Positions 48,166 to 57,001 are shown, counted from the stretch's first letter. The stretch: 64,000 nt of DNA from JABCYV01 sp963729325 (GCA_963729325.1 CAVSNS010000008.1:32710-96709); one strand, 5' to 3'. Program-made: numbers and translations. Notes: generated from the letters alone by a model not told the origin.

Positions 48166-48687
48166 GTGATCAATCCGAATCCCGACCCTGCCAAGCACAA
48201 AGAAATCCGTATCTGGAATGCAGAAGACTGGCACTACGAAGATTTCGAGGTCGGTCAACGATCACGTTCCATTCGGCGCACCATCTCCGAGGGCGAGAGC
48301 ATGATGTTCAACGCGCTGGTTCTCGATATGCATCCCTACGTGGCGGATGATGTCTTTGCGAGAGAGGAAGGGGTATTCGGACGCAGGCTGGTCGCCGGGG
48401 CGATGGTTTTCAGTTTGGGATTGGGGCTGATGGCGCACAATTGCATCCACACTTTCAGCTATGGCTACGACAAGCTGCGTTTCATCAAGCCAGTTTTCAT
48501 CGGAGACACCATTTATACGATTCGCACCAATCTTGAAAAATGGCCCAAGTATCCGGATCTAGGTATGGTGCGTGTTTCTTATGAAGTCTTCAAAATGCCT
48601 GGCGACTTGGTTTTGTACTGCGAGCACCTGCAAACGGTGAAGTATCGCGACCCTTCCAAGCACCAAGCGGACGCAGGCAAGAAATAA
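48166..48687 (+). CDS. MaoC-like hot-dog protein lacking the catalytic histidine
   Basis: 173 residues from GTG 48166, which has GGAGG seven bases upstream. Fold landmarks: HYEDFEVGQRSRSIRRTISE, GRRLVAGAMVFSLGLGLMAH and YGYDKLRFIKPVFIGDTIYT, closely parallel to the first MaoC protein. In the hydratase motif the sequence is LDMHPYVADDVFA: the Asp is kept but the position of the catalytic His is Val. A likely reading is that the two MaoC proteins form a heterodimer with one active site, as in other split hydratases. Confidence 0.8.
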   Translation: MINPNPDPAKHKEIRIWNAEDWHYEDFEVGQRSRSIRRTISEGESMMFNALVLDMHPYVADDVFAREEGVFGRRLVAGAMVFSLGLGLMAHNCIHTFSYGYDKLRFIKPVFIGDTIYTIRTNLEKWPKYPDLGMVRVSYEVFKMPGDLVLYCEHLQTVKYRDPSKHQADAGKK

Positions 48688-48693
48688 GGGTCG

Positions 48694-49908
48694 TCAAGCG
48701 GGAAGACAAGATGGGCCGATGGGCTCAAACGACTTGTAGGTCAACACAAATTCCTGGTGCCCCAGTTCTTCAGAACAGCTTGGAACTCCCGAGACAACCT
48801 CGAGCACCTTGTCGTAGATCTCATGTCCGACATCATCCACGGTAGCTTCGAGGCGCAAGATCTTTCCCGCGTTGATGTCCATGTCGTCGCTCATTCGCTC
48901 GTACGTTTCCGGATTAGCGCAGATTTTGATGACTGGAGAAATTGCCGATCCCACTACCGATCCCCGTCCGGTCGTGAACAAGATCAGGTGGGAGCCACAG
49001 GCAATCAACTCGGCGATTTCGGCATTATCGTTGATGTTGGGAAAACCGAAACGCACCTCGCCATCGGGAACTACGTCGAGCAGGTACAAGCCTCCATGAC
49101 GCGGGACATCTCCGGGCTTGATCATGCCAGAGATTGGTGAATCTCCACTCTTGCAATAGGCGCCGATCGATTTTTCTTCAATCGTAGTGAGTCCGCCCTC
49201 GGCGTTTCCGGGAGCGAAGCTGGCGTGTCCCATCACCTTGTAGTAACGTGCCGCTTTTTCCACCGACATCTTCAATTCGCGGCCCAGTTCTGGCGTGACC
49301 GCGCGAGCTGACATCACGTCTTCCAGCCCAATCATTTCACCGGTCTCTTCGAAAATAGTGGCGGCTCCATTTTTCACTAACAGATCAAAGGCCCGTCCTA
49401 CAGCGGGATTGGCGGCGATGCCGCTGGTCGCATCCGATCCGCCGCAGACCGTTCCCACAATCAGTTCGTTTACATCCAAGGCTACCCTGGGGACGTCAGC
49501 AATCTGCTTCAGAGCCTGCTCAACCCAGGCACGTCCCGTCTCAATCGATTTTCTAGTTCCATAATTTTGCTGGATTACGATTGTGTTCACCGGCCGCCCC
49601 GTGGCGGCTATGGCTTCCGCCAGCCGGCGGCGGTTGAAGCTTTCGCATCCCAGGGAAAGCAGCAGAACTCCGCCCACGTTAGGATGCGTGCACAGGCTGT
49701 GCATCATGCGGTCTGCGTAGGCATTTGGGTAGCAACCGCCGAAACCGATCAGGTGCACAGGCTGGCCGCGAAATTGATCCACAATCTCGCGCGCGACATG
49801 ATGCGCGCACTCCACCAGATAGGCCACGACAACATAGTTCCGGATGCCTTTCCTGTGATCGGAGCGAAGGTATCCTTCCAGATGCTGCGAGCTATTTGGC
49901 GAATGCAT
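48694..49908 (-). CDS. UxaA family dehydratase, large (C-terminal domain) subunit
   Basis: 404 residues corresponding to the C-terminal catalytic domain of altronate dehydratase-type enzymes: GFGGCYPNAYADRM, VLLLSLGCESFNRR, IVGTVCGGSDATSGIAANPA, GHASFAPGNAEGGLTTIEEK and LILFTTGRGSVVGSAISPVI. The conserved cysteines (GCE, VCGGSD) suit an Fe/Mg cofactor. The N-terminal SAF domain is encoded by the adjacent, 17-bp-overlapping gene, as in two-subunit relatives such as SuyAB and some altronate/galactarate enzymes. Substrate is probably a sugar acid or hydroxy acid. Convergent with the MaoC operon, six bases apart. Confidence 0.85.
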   Translation of the reverse strand: MHSPNSSQHLEGYLRSDHRKGIRNYVVVAYLVECAHHVAREIVDQFRGQPVHLIGFGGCYPNAYADRMMHSLCTHPNVGGVLLLSLGCESFNRRRLAEAIAATGRPVNTIVIQQNYGTRKSIETGRAWVEQALKQIADVPRVALDVNELIVGTVCGGSDATSGIAANPAVGRAFDLLVKNGAATIFEETGEMIGLEDVMSARAVTPELGRELKMSVEKAARYYKVMGHASFAPGNAEGGLTTIEEKSIGAYCKSGDSPISGMIKPGDVPRHGGLYLLDVVPDGEVRFGFPNINDNAEIAELIACGSHLILFTTGRGSVVGSAISPVIKICANPETYERMSDDMDINAGKILRLEATVDDVGHEIYDKVLEVVSGVPSCSEELGHQEFVLTYKSFEPIGPSCLPA

Positions 49909-50212
49909 GGTCGCTATCCCTGGTGTAAGTCGAAATGTAATCGCTCTTCAAGTTATGTAGATGAATGTGAGCCCCCACCGGAATGTCCTCTTTTGCCGAT
50001 CCGATCGGCACACCACATTTGTACACCTTTTCGCCAGCTTTAATCTGTCTAGCCGCCACTTTGTGGCCAATGCCGATCTCCTGCGTGAAAGTAATATCGC
50101 TGCCATCAATCACTTCATGGTCGCCGGCATGAATGCTTGTCACCACGATGACAACATTGTCATTCTTATGTATCTGTAGCAGCTTCTTCGACTTTTGCTG
50201 GGCTTCCATCAA
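49892..50212 (-). CDS. UxaA family dehydratase, small SAF-domain subunit
   Basis: 106 residues forming a SAF domain: LQIHKNDNVVIVVTSIHAGD, IGHKVAARQIKAGEKVYKCG and PIGSAKEDIPVGAHIHLHNL. In full-length altronate dehydratase this is the N-terminal domain that helps form the active site. Its start overlaps the stop of the RraA-like gene (ATGA), and its end overlaps the large subunit, so RraA-small-large are tightly coupled. Confidence 0.85.
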   Translation of the reverse strand: MMEAQQKSKKLLQIHKNDNVVIVVTSIHAGDHEVIDGSDITFTQEIGIGHKVAARQIKAGEKVYKCGVPIGSAKEDIPVGAHIHLHNLKSDYISTYTRDSDHAFAK

Positions 50213-50898
50213 AACTTTCCGTACGCCAGATAGGCTTTCACCGGATCCATTCCCTGCAAAATAGCCTTGCTCACCAGGTTCTCCTTCTGTAACACCTTTT
50301 CTGTTTCTGTCACTACATCCTCGGCAATCTCGCCCGGGATGACGACGATTCCGTCTCGGTCGGCCAACAAGTAGTCTCCAGTGCGGATGACAACATCACC
50401 AATCTTAACCGGTTCGCCAAATGCGGTTGCCGCCCATTTTCCTACGATGTCCACGGGAGTAAAGTATTTGCAGAATACCGGAAACCCCAGCTTCTCGATG
50501 TAAGCGGAATCCCGACATCCGCCATCCACGATGTATCCCAGTACCTTCTTGTAAGCAAGCGTCTTCGCAGATAATTCTCCCATATGCGCCAGAGCGTGAT
50601 CGTTGGGCTGGCAGACCAGCACGGTATTGGCCGGAGCCTTAGACAATAGCTCACACCACTTCAACAAGCTTTGATGTTCAGTTAGTGAATCGTCCCTCTT
50701 ACCTTCGATCGTGAACACTGGTCCCGCTACCACCTGTTGGATGTTCAATGGACGAATGTATGCGGGCAATGTCTGCGAGGGGTAACCTTTGGCCCGGAGA
50801 ACGTCGTAGACCGCACCCGTGTAACAAGCGCGCAACCTGTCGGTCACGGAAACAATCGGCTCACGTTTTTCTAGTAAGTAGTCAGGCGGGTGTTCCAT
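50209..50898 (-). CDS. RraA family protein, aldolase/decarboxylase-like
   Basis: 229 residues of the RraA/HMG-aldolase fold. Key parts: ACYTGAVYDVLRAKG, the ring GYIVDGGCRDSAYIEKLGFP with the Arg-Asp that binds keto-acid and Mg2+, and LLADRDGIVVIP. Members are divalent-metal aldolases for 4-hydroxy-4-methyl-2-oxoglutarate-type keto acids or oxaloacetate decarboxylases. First gene of the RraA-UxaA pair, it could cleave the keto-acid produced by the dehydratase. Confidence 0.82.
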   Translation of the reverse strand: MEHPPDYLLEKREPIVSVTDRLRACYTGAVYDVLRAKGYPSQTLPAYIRPLNIQQVVAGPVFTIEGKRDDSLTEHQSLLKWCELLSKAPANTVLVCQPNDHALAHMGELSAKTLAYKKVLGYIVDGGCRDSAYIEKLGFPVFCKYFTPVDIVGKWAATAFGEPVKIGDVVIRTGDYLLADRDGIVVIPGEIAEDVVTETEKVLQKENLVSKAILQGMDPVKAYLAYGKF

Positions 50899-50968
50899 TG
50901 ACCTAGATCCACGAGGTTAGAAAAAACTTGATCACAATCGGAATTGGCTTGTTTCTGGTTTCCAGGTT

Positions 50969-51673
50969 CTAGCTGGCAGCCGTTTCTTGGGCGCTGCGTA
51001 TAGTTTCCAGAAGCTTGGTGGCGCACTCTCCCGGATCCTGTTTGTGGAAGTCCGCGTCCAATGGTACGACCGACACGGAAGAATCGATCTCCTCGAAAAT
51101 CTTCTTCGTAGACTTGCCGTGCACCGACAGCAAGTTTGCGCCCAGGATGATAAGTTTAGCCTTGGTCGCCCTTAGACAGTAGGCGCGCGTCCTCGACGTT
51201 ACCGTGGTCAGTGCGTTGTAGCCGGCGCGGCATAACACTTCTTTTAAAAAGGCGCACACTTCCACCGAATCGTACACGCAGAGCACGCGAAATCGCGCAT
51301 CGCCAGATTTGTCCTTCGAATATTGCGAGCCCAGATAGGCCGCCATGATCGCTTCGGCCTGCGAGTCGTAGGTCTCGAATAGTGAGAGCAGATTGGTCAT
51401 TTCCAACGTCTTGCGGACCCTTTCCTGCACGCCGCAGAGCTTGATATCGCCGCCCTTCGCGCGCGCGCTGGAGAGCAGGCGAACCAGCGCTCCCAACCCG
51501 CTACTGTCGATGAACCCTACCTGCTCCATCTGCAGAACGACGTCGCCATGCTTGGGCAGGACGTCTCCAATGTGCGACTGGAGAGAAAACAATTCTGTGC
51601 CCGCTACGATGCGCCCGTTACACTGCACTACCATCACATCGCCCACCGGACGGCTGTTTACACTCAGTGGCAT
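50969..51673 (-). CDS. STAS-domain anti-anti-sigma factor with a degenerate receiver-like C terminus
   Basis: 234 residues. The STAS domain (about 1-105) has GDVMVVQCNGRIVAGTELFS and the phosphorylatable-serine region VGFIDSSGLGALVRLLSSAR. After a linker, residues 125-225 look like a response-regulator receiver (RFRVLCVYDSVEVCAFLKEV; AKLIILGANLLSVHGKSTKK), but the strand that should carry the phospho-acceptor Asp reads ILGANL. The receiver is thus probably unphosphorylated and structural. Role: partner switching with an anti-sigma kinase. It lies 70 bases upstream of rraA on the same strand. Confidence 0.8.
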   Translation of the reverse strand: MPLSVNSRPVGDVMVVQCNGRIVAGTELFSLQSHIGDVLPKHGDVVLQMEQVGFIDSSGLGALVRLLSSARAKGGDIKLCGVQERVRKTLEMTNLLSLFETYDSQAEAIMAAYLGSQYSKDKSGDARFRVLCVYDSVEVCAFLKEVLCRAGYNALTTVTSRTRAYCLRATKAKLIILGANLLSVHGKSTKKIFEEIDSSVSVVPLDADFHKQDPGECATKLLETIRSAQETAAS

Positions 51674-51775
51674 ATTCTTTTGATGCCCTCGATCGTCCCG
51701 ATTTCGGCCGGTCCTGATTGTACCGCACTGCTGCCAGGATCAACTGGAACTGAGAACTACGGTGATAAATCGGGG

Positions 51776-51792
51776 TTGCACCCACCACCCGT
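51776..51792. repeat. 17-bp direct repeat, left of IS
   Basis: TTGCACCCACCACCCGT, identical to 53238-53254 on the other side of the insertion element. It may be a long target duplication or pre-existing repeats bracketing the insertion. Confidence 0.6.
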
Positions 51793-53237
51793 GTTCTTAG
51801 CAAGTTAAAATGTCCGGTTGTTGTAGCAAGTGAAATGTCCGCTTTTGTTAATCTCCCGTAGCCGCCGCCGAGGCGGTGGGAAAGTGGGAATCCCGCGCAC
51901 TTTTCGGGATTTCCAAGCGCGGCGGGAAAGTCGGTTTTTGGACTTTTCCACGGCGCGTCTTTTCCACGGCCTTGCCCGCCGCCAGTTTCCGGTTGAGAAT
52001 CGGACCGCCGCGGTCGTCGTAGCGACCGAGACAGTGCGGCCCATAGCTGAGGCTCAAGCTTCCGTCGAGGTGTTGGTGCGCGATCACCGTGCAGCCCGCC
52101 AGCGTTCCCCGCCAGCGCACGGGCTCGATCTGCAAAGTCAGGTTCTGAAAGCTGACCGTGTTGTCCCGATTCACCGTGCGCTCGAATTGCAGCGAAAAGA
52201 TGCGCTCCAGGTCTTTGCCCCGATAGGGCACAAACGCACTGCCCGGTTGCGCCGCTTCGACTTGGAAGCGACGATTGAACTCCCCGATGTATTGCTCGCG
52301 CAGAAAGGCATTCGCCGCCACCACCGTCCGGATCCCACGCAAGCGCAGTTCCTGCGGCAGCCGGCCTTGCCAGGTGCCGAAGCTGCGTTCGCTGCGGCCG
52401 CGCGCTTGTGGCGAGTACGCCGGAATCATGCGCACCCCCAACTCGCGCAGCGCACGCCCCACCTGCGTGAGACGGTCGTGCTCCACTGCCTCTCCGGCCT
52501 TGGCCGTCAGCCAGAAATGACGGGCGCGATCGCTGTACAAAGCGCAAAACACGCCCCGGCATTCGACCACTTCTTTCAGCCCCGTCAGCACCGGAACCGT
52601 CGCTTCCTCTTCCACCAATTGCGCGTAATAAATCTCGCTGTTGGCATCGTCCATAATCACCAGCAAGTCGTACCAGCGCTCGTCTTGAAACCAGCGATGC
52701 TCGCTGCCGTCGATGTGCAGCAGCATTCCGGGCAGCGGACGCCGCGGGCGCTGCTGGCGATGCACCCCACGTTTGCGCCCCTTGGCCACCATCCCCGCCC
52801 CTTGCAGCAACCCCTTCACCCAGCTGTAGCTGATCTCGACCTGGTGCTCTTCCTGCAACTTCTCGGGAAAGTGCCGCACGTTCAGATCGAAATACTTTTC
52901 CCGGTACAGCCCCAGGACTTTCTCCACCACCGCCAACGGCACTTTCTTGGGCGACGGTTTCCCCCGCCGCCGGTCAAACAAACCTCGGAACCCGAACTCT
53001 TCATACCCTTCATGCCAGCGCCTCATTTGCCGGTCGCTGATCCCGATGATCTCGGCCGCCTGCCACCACGTGATCTTCTTCGCTAGCGCCCGCAAAATCA
53101 CTTCTTGTACCTTCATGGTCCGCTCCATCGCGGCCTGCGTGTAAGAGAACATACCTTCCATGCTCTCCTACCCTCGCCGCCTGCAAAGCGGACACATCAC
53201 TTGCTATCTCAACCGGACATATCATGTGCTAACGACA
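51793..53237 (-). mobile_element. Insertion sequence (ISNCY-like)
   Basis: One transposase gene between imperfect terminal inverted repeats of roughly 50 bp. The left end reads TTCTTAGCAAG, then ATGTCCGG, then TAGCAAGTGAAATGTCCGCT. The right end, inverted, reads CGTTAGCACATGATATGTCC, then TAGCAAGTGATGTGTCCGCT. Each end therefore holds two copies of a TAGCAAGT-n-ATGTCCG unit, probable transposase-binding sites. The exact outer base is ambiguous by one to three positions. Confidence 0.75.
51848..53161 (-). CDS. ISNCY family transposase
   Basis: 437 residues, uninterrupted. N-terminal helix-turn-helix (WWQAAEIIGISDRQMRRW), then a DDE integrase core: PGMLLHIDGSEHRWF (first Asp), VFCALYSDRARHFW (second Asp) and AYSPQARGRSERSFGTWQGR (Glu region). 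The C-terminal part includes SLQFERTVNRDNTVSFQNLT, a beta-rich segment typical of this family. Start ATG 53161 follows GGTAGGAGAGC. Appears intact, in contrast to many neighbours. Confidence 0.88.
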   Translation of the reverse strand: MEGMFSYTQAAMERTMKVQEVILRALAKKITWWQAAEIIGISDRQMRRWHEGYEEFGFRGLFDRRRGKPSPKKVPLAVVEKVLGLYREKYFDLNVRHFPEKLQEEHQVEISYSWVKGLLQGAGMVAKGRKRGVHRQQRPRRPLPGMLLHIDGSEHRWFQDERWYDLLVIMDDANSEIYYAQLVEEEATVPVLTGLKEVVECRGVFCALYSDRARHFWLTAKAGEAVEHDRLTQVGRALRELGVRMIPAYSPQARGRSERSFGTWQGRLPQELRLRGIRTVVAANAFLREQYIGEFNRRFQVEAAQPGSAFVPYRGKDLERIFSLQFERTVNRDNTVSFQNLTLQIEPVRWRGTLAGCTVIAHQHLDGSLSLSYGPHCLGRYDDRGGPILNRKLAAGKAVEKTRRGKVQKPTFPPRLEIPKSARDSHFPTASAAATGD

Positions 53238-53254
53238 TTGCACCCACCACCCGT
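53238..53254. repeat. 17-bp direct repeat, right of IS
   Basis: TTGCACCCACCACCCGT, exact copy of 51776-51792. Confidence 0.6.
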
Positions 53255-53321
53255 TGACGAAAGCGTCTAGTGGGCGTACGTTGTCTACGATTTTCGGAGC
53301 ATACCGAAAGGCGCGTGCGCA

Positions 53322-54088
53322 ATGATTTGTCCAAAGTGCGGTAATGACATCCCCGAAGGCGGTCAATTCTGCAAGAAGTGCGGAAACCTCGTCCAAGGGT
53401 CGGACGCGGCTACACAGAGCCTGAACCCAGCGGCGACAGCAACCGCCGAGCAGCAGACTAGCGGAAAGGCTGTGGGGAGCCTGATCACAGGACTGCTTGG
53501 TTTGCTCGTGTTTCCTGCCTCGATAACCGCGGTTGTTCTCGGCCACATGTCGCGGTCCGAAATTCGTAAGAGCGCTGGGAGATTAAAAGGGTCAGGAATG
53601 GCTCTGGCTGGCCTGATCCTAGGGTATTCGGGGCTCTCCCTCATTCCCATTGCAATTATTCTCATCATCGCGGCAATAGCAATTCCGAACCTCCTGCGGG
53701 CGAGGATTGCTGCCAATGAAGCAGCAGCCGCTTCCGTGATTAGGACTATCAACGGCGCGGAACTTTCTTATCGGCATTCCTTCCCCTCTGTGGGTTACAC
53801 GTGTTCTCTGGCCAGTCTTAGGGAGATGAGCACTCTCCTACATCAGCAGAGCACGCGCACTTTGTAGACGGCGTGATTGCCGCTGGACGCAAGAACGGAT
53901 ATAGGTTCGAAATCCAGAACTGCACTGCCTCCGATGGGGTGATACAGAAGTACCAAGTAGTCGCGTATCCCGAAGCCCACAACACGACTGGCGTGCGGGC
54001 GTTCTGCTCCGATCAATCGGCGGCTATAAGGGTTGATCCAAAGGGATCAACGGATAACTGTCTTGCTTCAGGCTCGGTTCTCCAGTGA
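53322..54088 (+). CDS. Zinc-ribbon / DUF4190 / pilin-like fusion protein, frameshifted
   Basis: About 255 residues. A zinc ribbon (MICPKCGNDIPEGGQFCKKC) is followed by a two-helix DUF4190-type membrane domain (SLITGLLGLLVFPASITAVV; GSGMALAGLILGYSGLSLIP). The region AIAIPNLLRARIAANEAAAA continues as SVIRTINGAELSYRHSFPSV, which matches the mature N-terminal helix and first strand of acidobacterial type II/IV pseudopilins. The frame changes near 53818: one frame ends in LREMSTLL, the next gives GGDEHSPTSAEHAHFVDGVI and runs to 54088. There is no prepilin peptidase site at the N terminus, so it is membrane-anchored but not an ordinary pilin. Confidence 0.75.
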
Positions 54089-54242
54089 CACACCCCAGCC
54101 TGGGATTGGATTGCTTCCTCACCAAAAACCTAAGACGGTGTCCGCGAATTTCGATCTGCCGGTCTTGGCTGGGAAGGGACACTGCGCGGCCATTTTTGAA
54201 TACGGTTCGGTATGCATCTACAACTACTTGGGTGTTGCCTGT

Positions 54243-56675
54243 CTACGGATTTTTCTGGTTTTCAGCAACAACGAGTATGGCGCTGCTACGTTTGCGCAGC
54301 TGCTGCGCCTCATCAATCCGGCCCAAGTTTGTGAGCACGTCGGCAAGAGCTTGTAGTGTCGGGCAGAGCAACCGGCTGTTAGCACCCATTTGCTTTTCCT
54401 GGAGAACCAGCAGCCGGCGATAATAAGGCTCGGCTTTGTCGAACTTGCCCCAGTCCCGGTACATGTCGCCGAGTCGAGTCGTGTCGCCTGGCACACCGTC
54501 AGAGTCAGGACCGTACAAGGCTTCATCAATGGCCAGGGACCGCTGCAAGCAGCGCTCTGCTTTTTCGAAGTTTCGTTGGTGAATATACACACCAGCCAGC
54601 TCATCCAGATTGTTTTTGGCCCGCCGGTTAGTGGGACCAAAGGTTCCTTCGTTTAGTGCAAGAGCTCGCGAGTAGTATCGCTCGGCGGAAACGTAGTCAT
54701 GCTGGAGTAGCGAACTGTCTCCGAGCGAGGTTAACGGAGTCGCGTTTTCCGGCGATTGGGCTCCATAAATCTCCTCGCTTACCGCCAGTTGTCGGTGAAA
54801 CTCCGCATCTGCCTGCTGAAATTTCTGCCCATTGAGGTACATGTGTCCGAGCTGCCCAATGGTTTGGACCAGCCGCCAATCCCGCGGCTGCAGCTTTTCC
54901 GCCAGCGAGACTGCTGTCCTTAACAAAGCTTGGGATTCGTCAAAACCCTTTGGACCCATTGTCTTTATTGCGGCAGCGACCGCAGCCTGCCACTCCGCTT
55001 CAGGGTTCTTGCCAGCTGTGGACATTGCCGCGAGCCGCGATTCCAGTTCGGCGGCTTCTCCGGAATGTCCCATGGTTTTCAGCGACTGGATATGGGCTTT
55101 CGTGCGCTGCTCTGCTGCCTGATATTGCGCTTGCGATGGGTTGTCACGCTGGATGTCCGCGGCCTGGCGGTACTGCTCTAGCGCGCCGATGTAATCCCCT
55201 TTGTTCTCCAGCAACTCGGCCAGGTTCGACATGGTGGCAGCGCTCTGCGGCCATATCTGCAGCGCCTCCTTGTACTCGGCGATCGCCCCGTCGTAATCGC
55301 CTTTTCCAACTAGGGCCTGGGCGAGAAGATCATGGATCTGCCACTGGCTCGGTGCAAGATCCTCCGCCCGCTTGAGCTCGCGAGCCGCATTTGCGAAGTC
55401 TTTTTTCGTGAGAAAGACTCTTCCCAAGCCTTTATGCCCTAAGACTGAGTCAGGATACAACCGCTGAGCAATCCGATACTCGGCGATGGCGGCGTCGTAG
55501 TTTTCCTGCTTCTCGAAAACCAATCCCAAGCCGCCGTGGGCATCGGGGTCGGAGGGGTCGGGCTTCAAAGCCTGCCGATACTGTTCGGCCGCTGCGGACA
55601 AATCGCCTTTCTTGTAGAGAACACTTCCGAAGCAAACGTGGCACACTTCAAAATCGGGGGCGAACGCCAGCAGTTCTTGGAATTCCAGAACGGCTGCGGC
55701 GACATCTCTGTCGGCCAGGGCACTCGCCAGGCTATTGCGTGCGCCGAGCAGGTTTGGATCCAACCGCTTGGCTTCGCGATACTCGCGGATGGCGCCGTCC
55801 ACATCACCCTTGTGTCTGAATGCGAATCCGAGATTATTGTGGAACCTCGCTTCTCCGGGCTCCAGCGCGATTGCTTTCTGGTACTCCCCGACTGCATTTT
55901 CGAAGTCTCGGTTGTCGTCGTAAAGAATCCCCACGTCGTAGTGCACTGCCGCGTAGTCGGGCTTGATTCGCAAGGCTTCCCGATATTCCGATAACGCCGC
56001 GTCGAACTTGCGCTCGGTCTCCCACGCCAGGCCCATGTTCTTGTGTGCTTCAGCATTTTCCGGAGTTCGTCTGAGCGCCGCTTTGGCTTCGCTGATTGCC
56101 TGCTCCTCATCCCCCACTTTATAAAGGTTGAAAGCTAGCTTGGTATGCACCTCTGGAAAATCGGGGTCTCTGCTGACTACTTCCTTGTACACGGAAACAG
56201 CGGGCGCCCATTGCTCGCGCTGACGAAGCAGGTCGCCCATCACGAAACCGACTGCCGCATTTTCCGGATCGGCTGCGAGCGCCGCATTTAGCTCTCGGAC
56301 CGCATCGTTATACCGCTTGTTTCGCATTAGGCCTGCTGCTTGCGTGAAATGCTCTAGGAACTCAATATGGTTTTTGTCTTCGGCGGGTTGCGCAGGAGGG
56401 TTGATTTTCGCGCTTTTCAGGCTCGCGAGCACCGCAGCATCGGCGCCCGCGGTCTCCAGCCGCGCGCAGTATTGGTTACCGGGGCGAAACGCCAATCCCC
56501 GTAGCTTCATTTCATTGATAATGTTCTCCTTGAGTGCGCCCCCCGCTACCAGCGCAAGCACATCGCTGTCGCTCAGAGGTTTTGCGGGAACTTCAGAATA
56601 GGCAGATGACATGCAACCGGCTACAACGACGATGAGTGCGAACCGGCGAGCAAGACGACAAAAGACTCTCGGCAA
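54243..56675 (-). CDS. Large exported TPR protein
   Basis: 810 residues in one open frame. The signal peptide (LARRFALIVVVAGCMSSAYS) has a Cys that could be a lipobox variant. Residues 30-90 (LSDSDVLALVAGGALKENII) form a short helical domain found before TPRs in related proteins. About 14 canonical TPRs follow (AEAHKNMGLAWETERKFDAA; ARFHNNLGFAFRHKGDVDGA; DAHGGLGLVFEKQENYDAAI). The last 230 residues switch to 42-residue Kinesin-light-chain-type TPRs (SLLQHDYVSAERYYSRALAL; ERCLQRSLAIDEALYGPDSD). Start is TTG 56675 after GGAG. Likely a periplasmic interaction scaffold; partners unknown. Confidence 0.88.
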   Translation of the reverse strand: MPRVFCRLARRFALIVVVAGCMSSAYSEVPAKPLSDSDVLALVAGGALKENIINEMKLRGLAFRPGNQYCARLETAGADAAVLASLKSAKINPPAQPAEDKNHIEFLEHFTQAAGLMRNKRYNDAVRELNAALAADPENAAVGFVMGDLLRQREQWAPAVSVYKEVVSRDPDFPEVHTKLAFNLYKVGDEEQAISEAKAALRRTPENAEAHKNMGLAWETERKFDAALSEYREALRIKPDYAAVHYDVGILYDDNRDFENAVGEYQKAIALEPGEARFHNNLGFAFRHKGDVDGAIREYREAKRLDPNLLGARNSLASALADRDVAAAVLEFQELLAFAPDFEVCHVCFGSVLYKKGDLSAAAEQYRQALKPDPSDPDAHGGLGLVFEKQENYDAAIAEYRIAQRLYPDSVLGHKGLGRVFLTKKDFANAARELKRAEDLAPSQWQIHDLLAQALVGKGDYDGAIAEYKEALQIWPQSAATMSNLAELLENKGDYIGALEQYRQAADIQRDNPSQAQYQAAEQRTKAHIQSLKTMGHSGEAAELESRLAAMSTAGKNPEAEWQAAVAAAIKTMGPKGFDESQALLRTAVSLAEKLQPRDWRLVQTIGQLGHMYLNGQKFQQADAEFHRQLAVSEEIYGAQSPENATPLTSLGDSSLLQHDYVSAERYYSRALALNEGTFGPTNRRAKNNLDELAGVYIHQRNFEKAERCLQRSLAIDEALYGPDSDGVPGDTTRLGDMYRDWGKFDKAEPYYRRLLVLQEKQMGANSRLLCPTLQALADVLTNLGRIDEAQQLRKRSSAILVVAENQKNP

Positions 56676-56801
56676 TGGGATCTCCTGAATACGTCACAAT
56701 TCTAGGGGCGAATCGCGCGGCAAGGTCATTACGTTGGTGTCATTTCCCTTGTGCGACTTGGATGTCGAACTCGGTCCAGGAGCAGTTCTTGCGGTAAACA
56801 A

Positions 56802-56882
56802 CGCTCAGACCTCCTTTCGATTGGGGTCGCACTTTACGAGATGGCGACCGGCCGCCTGCCTTTCGATAGGGCGACCAAGGGA
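56802..56882 (+). pseudogene. Ser/Thr protein kinase catalytic-domain remnant
   Basis: The plus-strand frame reads DLLSIGVALYEMATGRLPFD RAT, the conserved subdomain IX region (DxxSxG..LYEM.TG..PF) of Hanks-type kinases. Immediately upstream is a poorly preserved activation-segment-like stretch; no other kinase motifs are nearby. It is therefore a short relic of a gene otherwise lost, and no functional protein is expected. Confidence 0.55.
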
Positions 56883-57001
56883 GTTGGCTTGTGCAGCTTG
56901 TTTTATCTTGACAGCCCCGGAACTGAACCGCAGAATCAGGGTTTTCTGCGAGGTTGGGAGCAAACGCACAGGACTGATTTGCTGGAGAGCATCCAGCTGC
57001 A

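Noticed and set aside
51830..53086. 418-residue plus-strand ORF and a 314-residue minus-strand ORF (51618-52562)
   Set aside because: Both overlap the intact transposase in other frames and show low-complexity, arginine-rich composition typical of GC-rich shadows.
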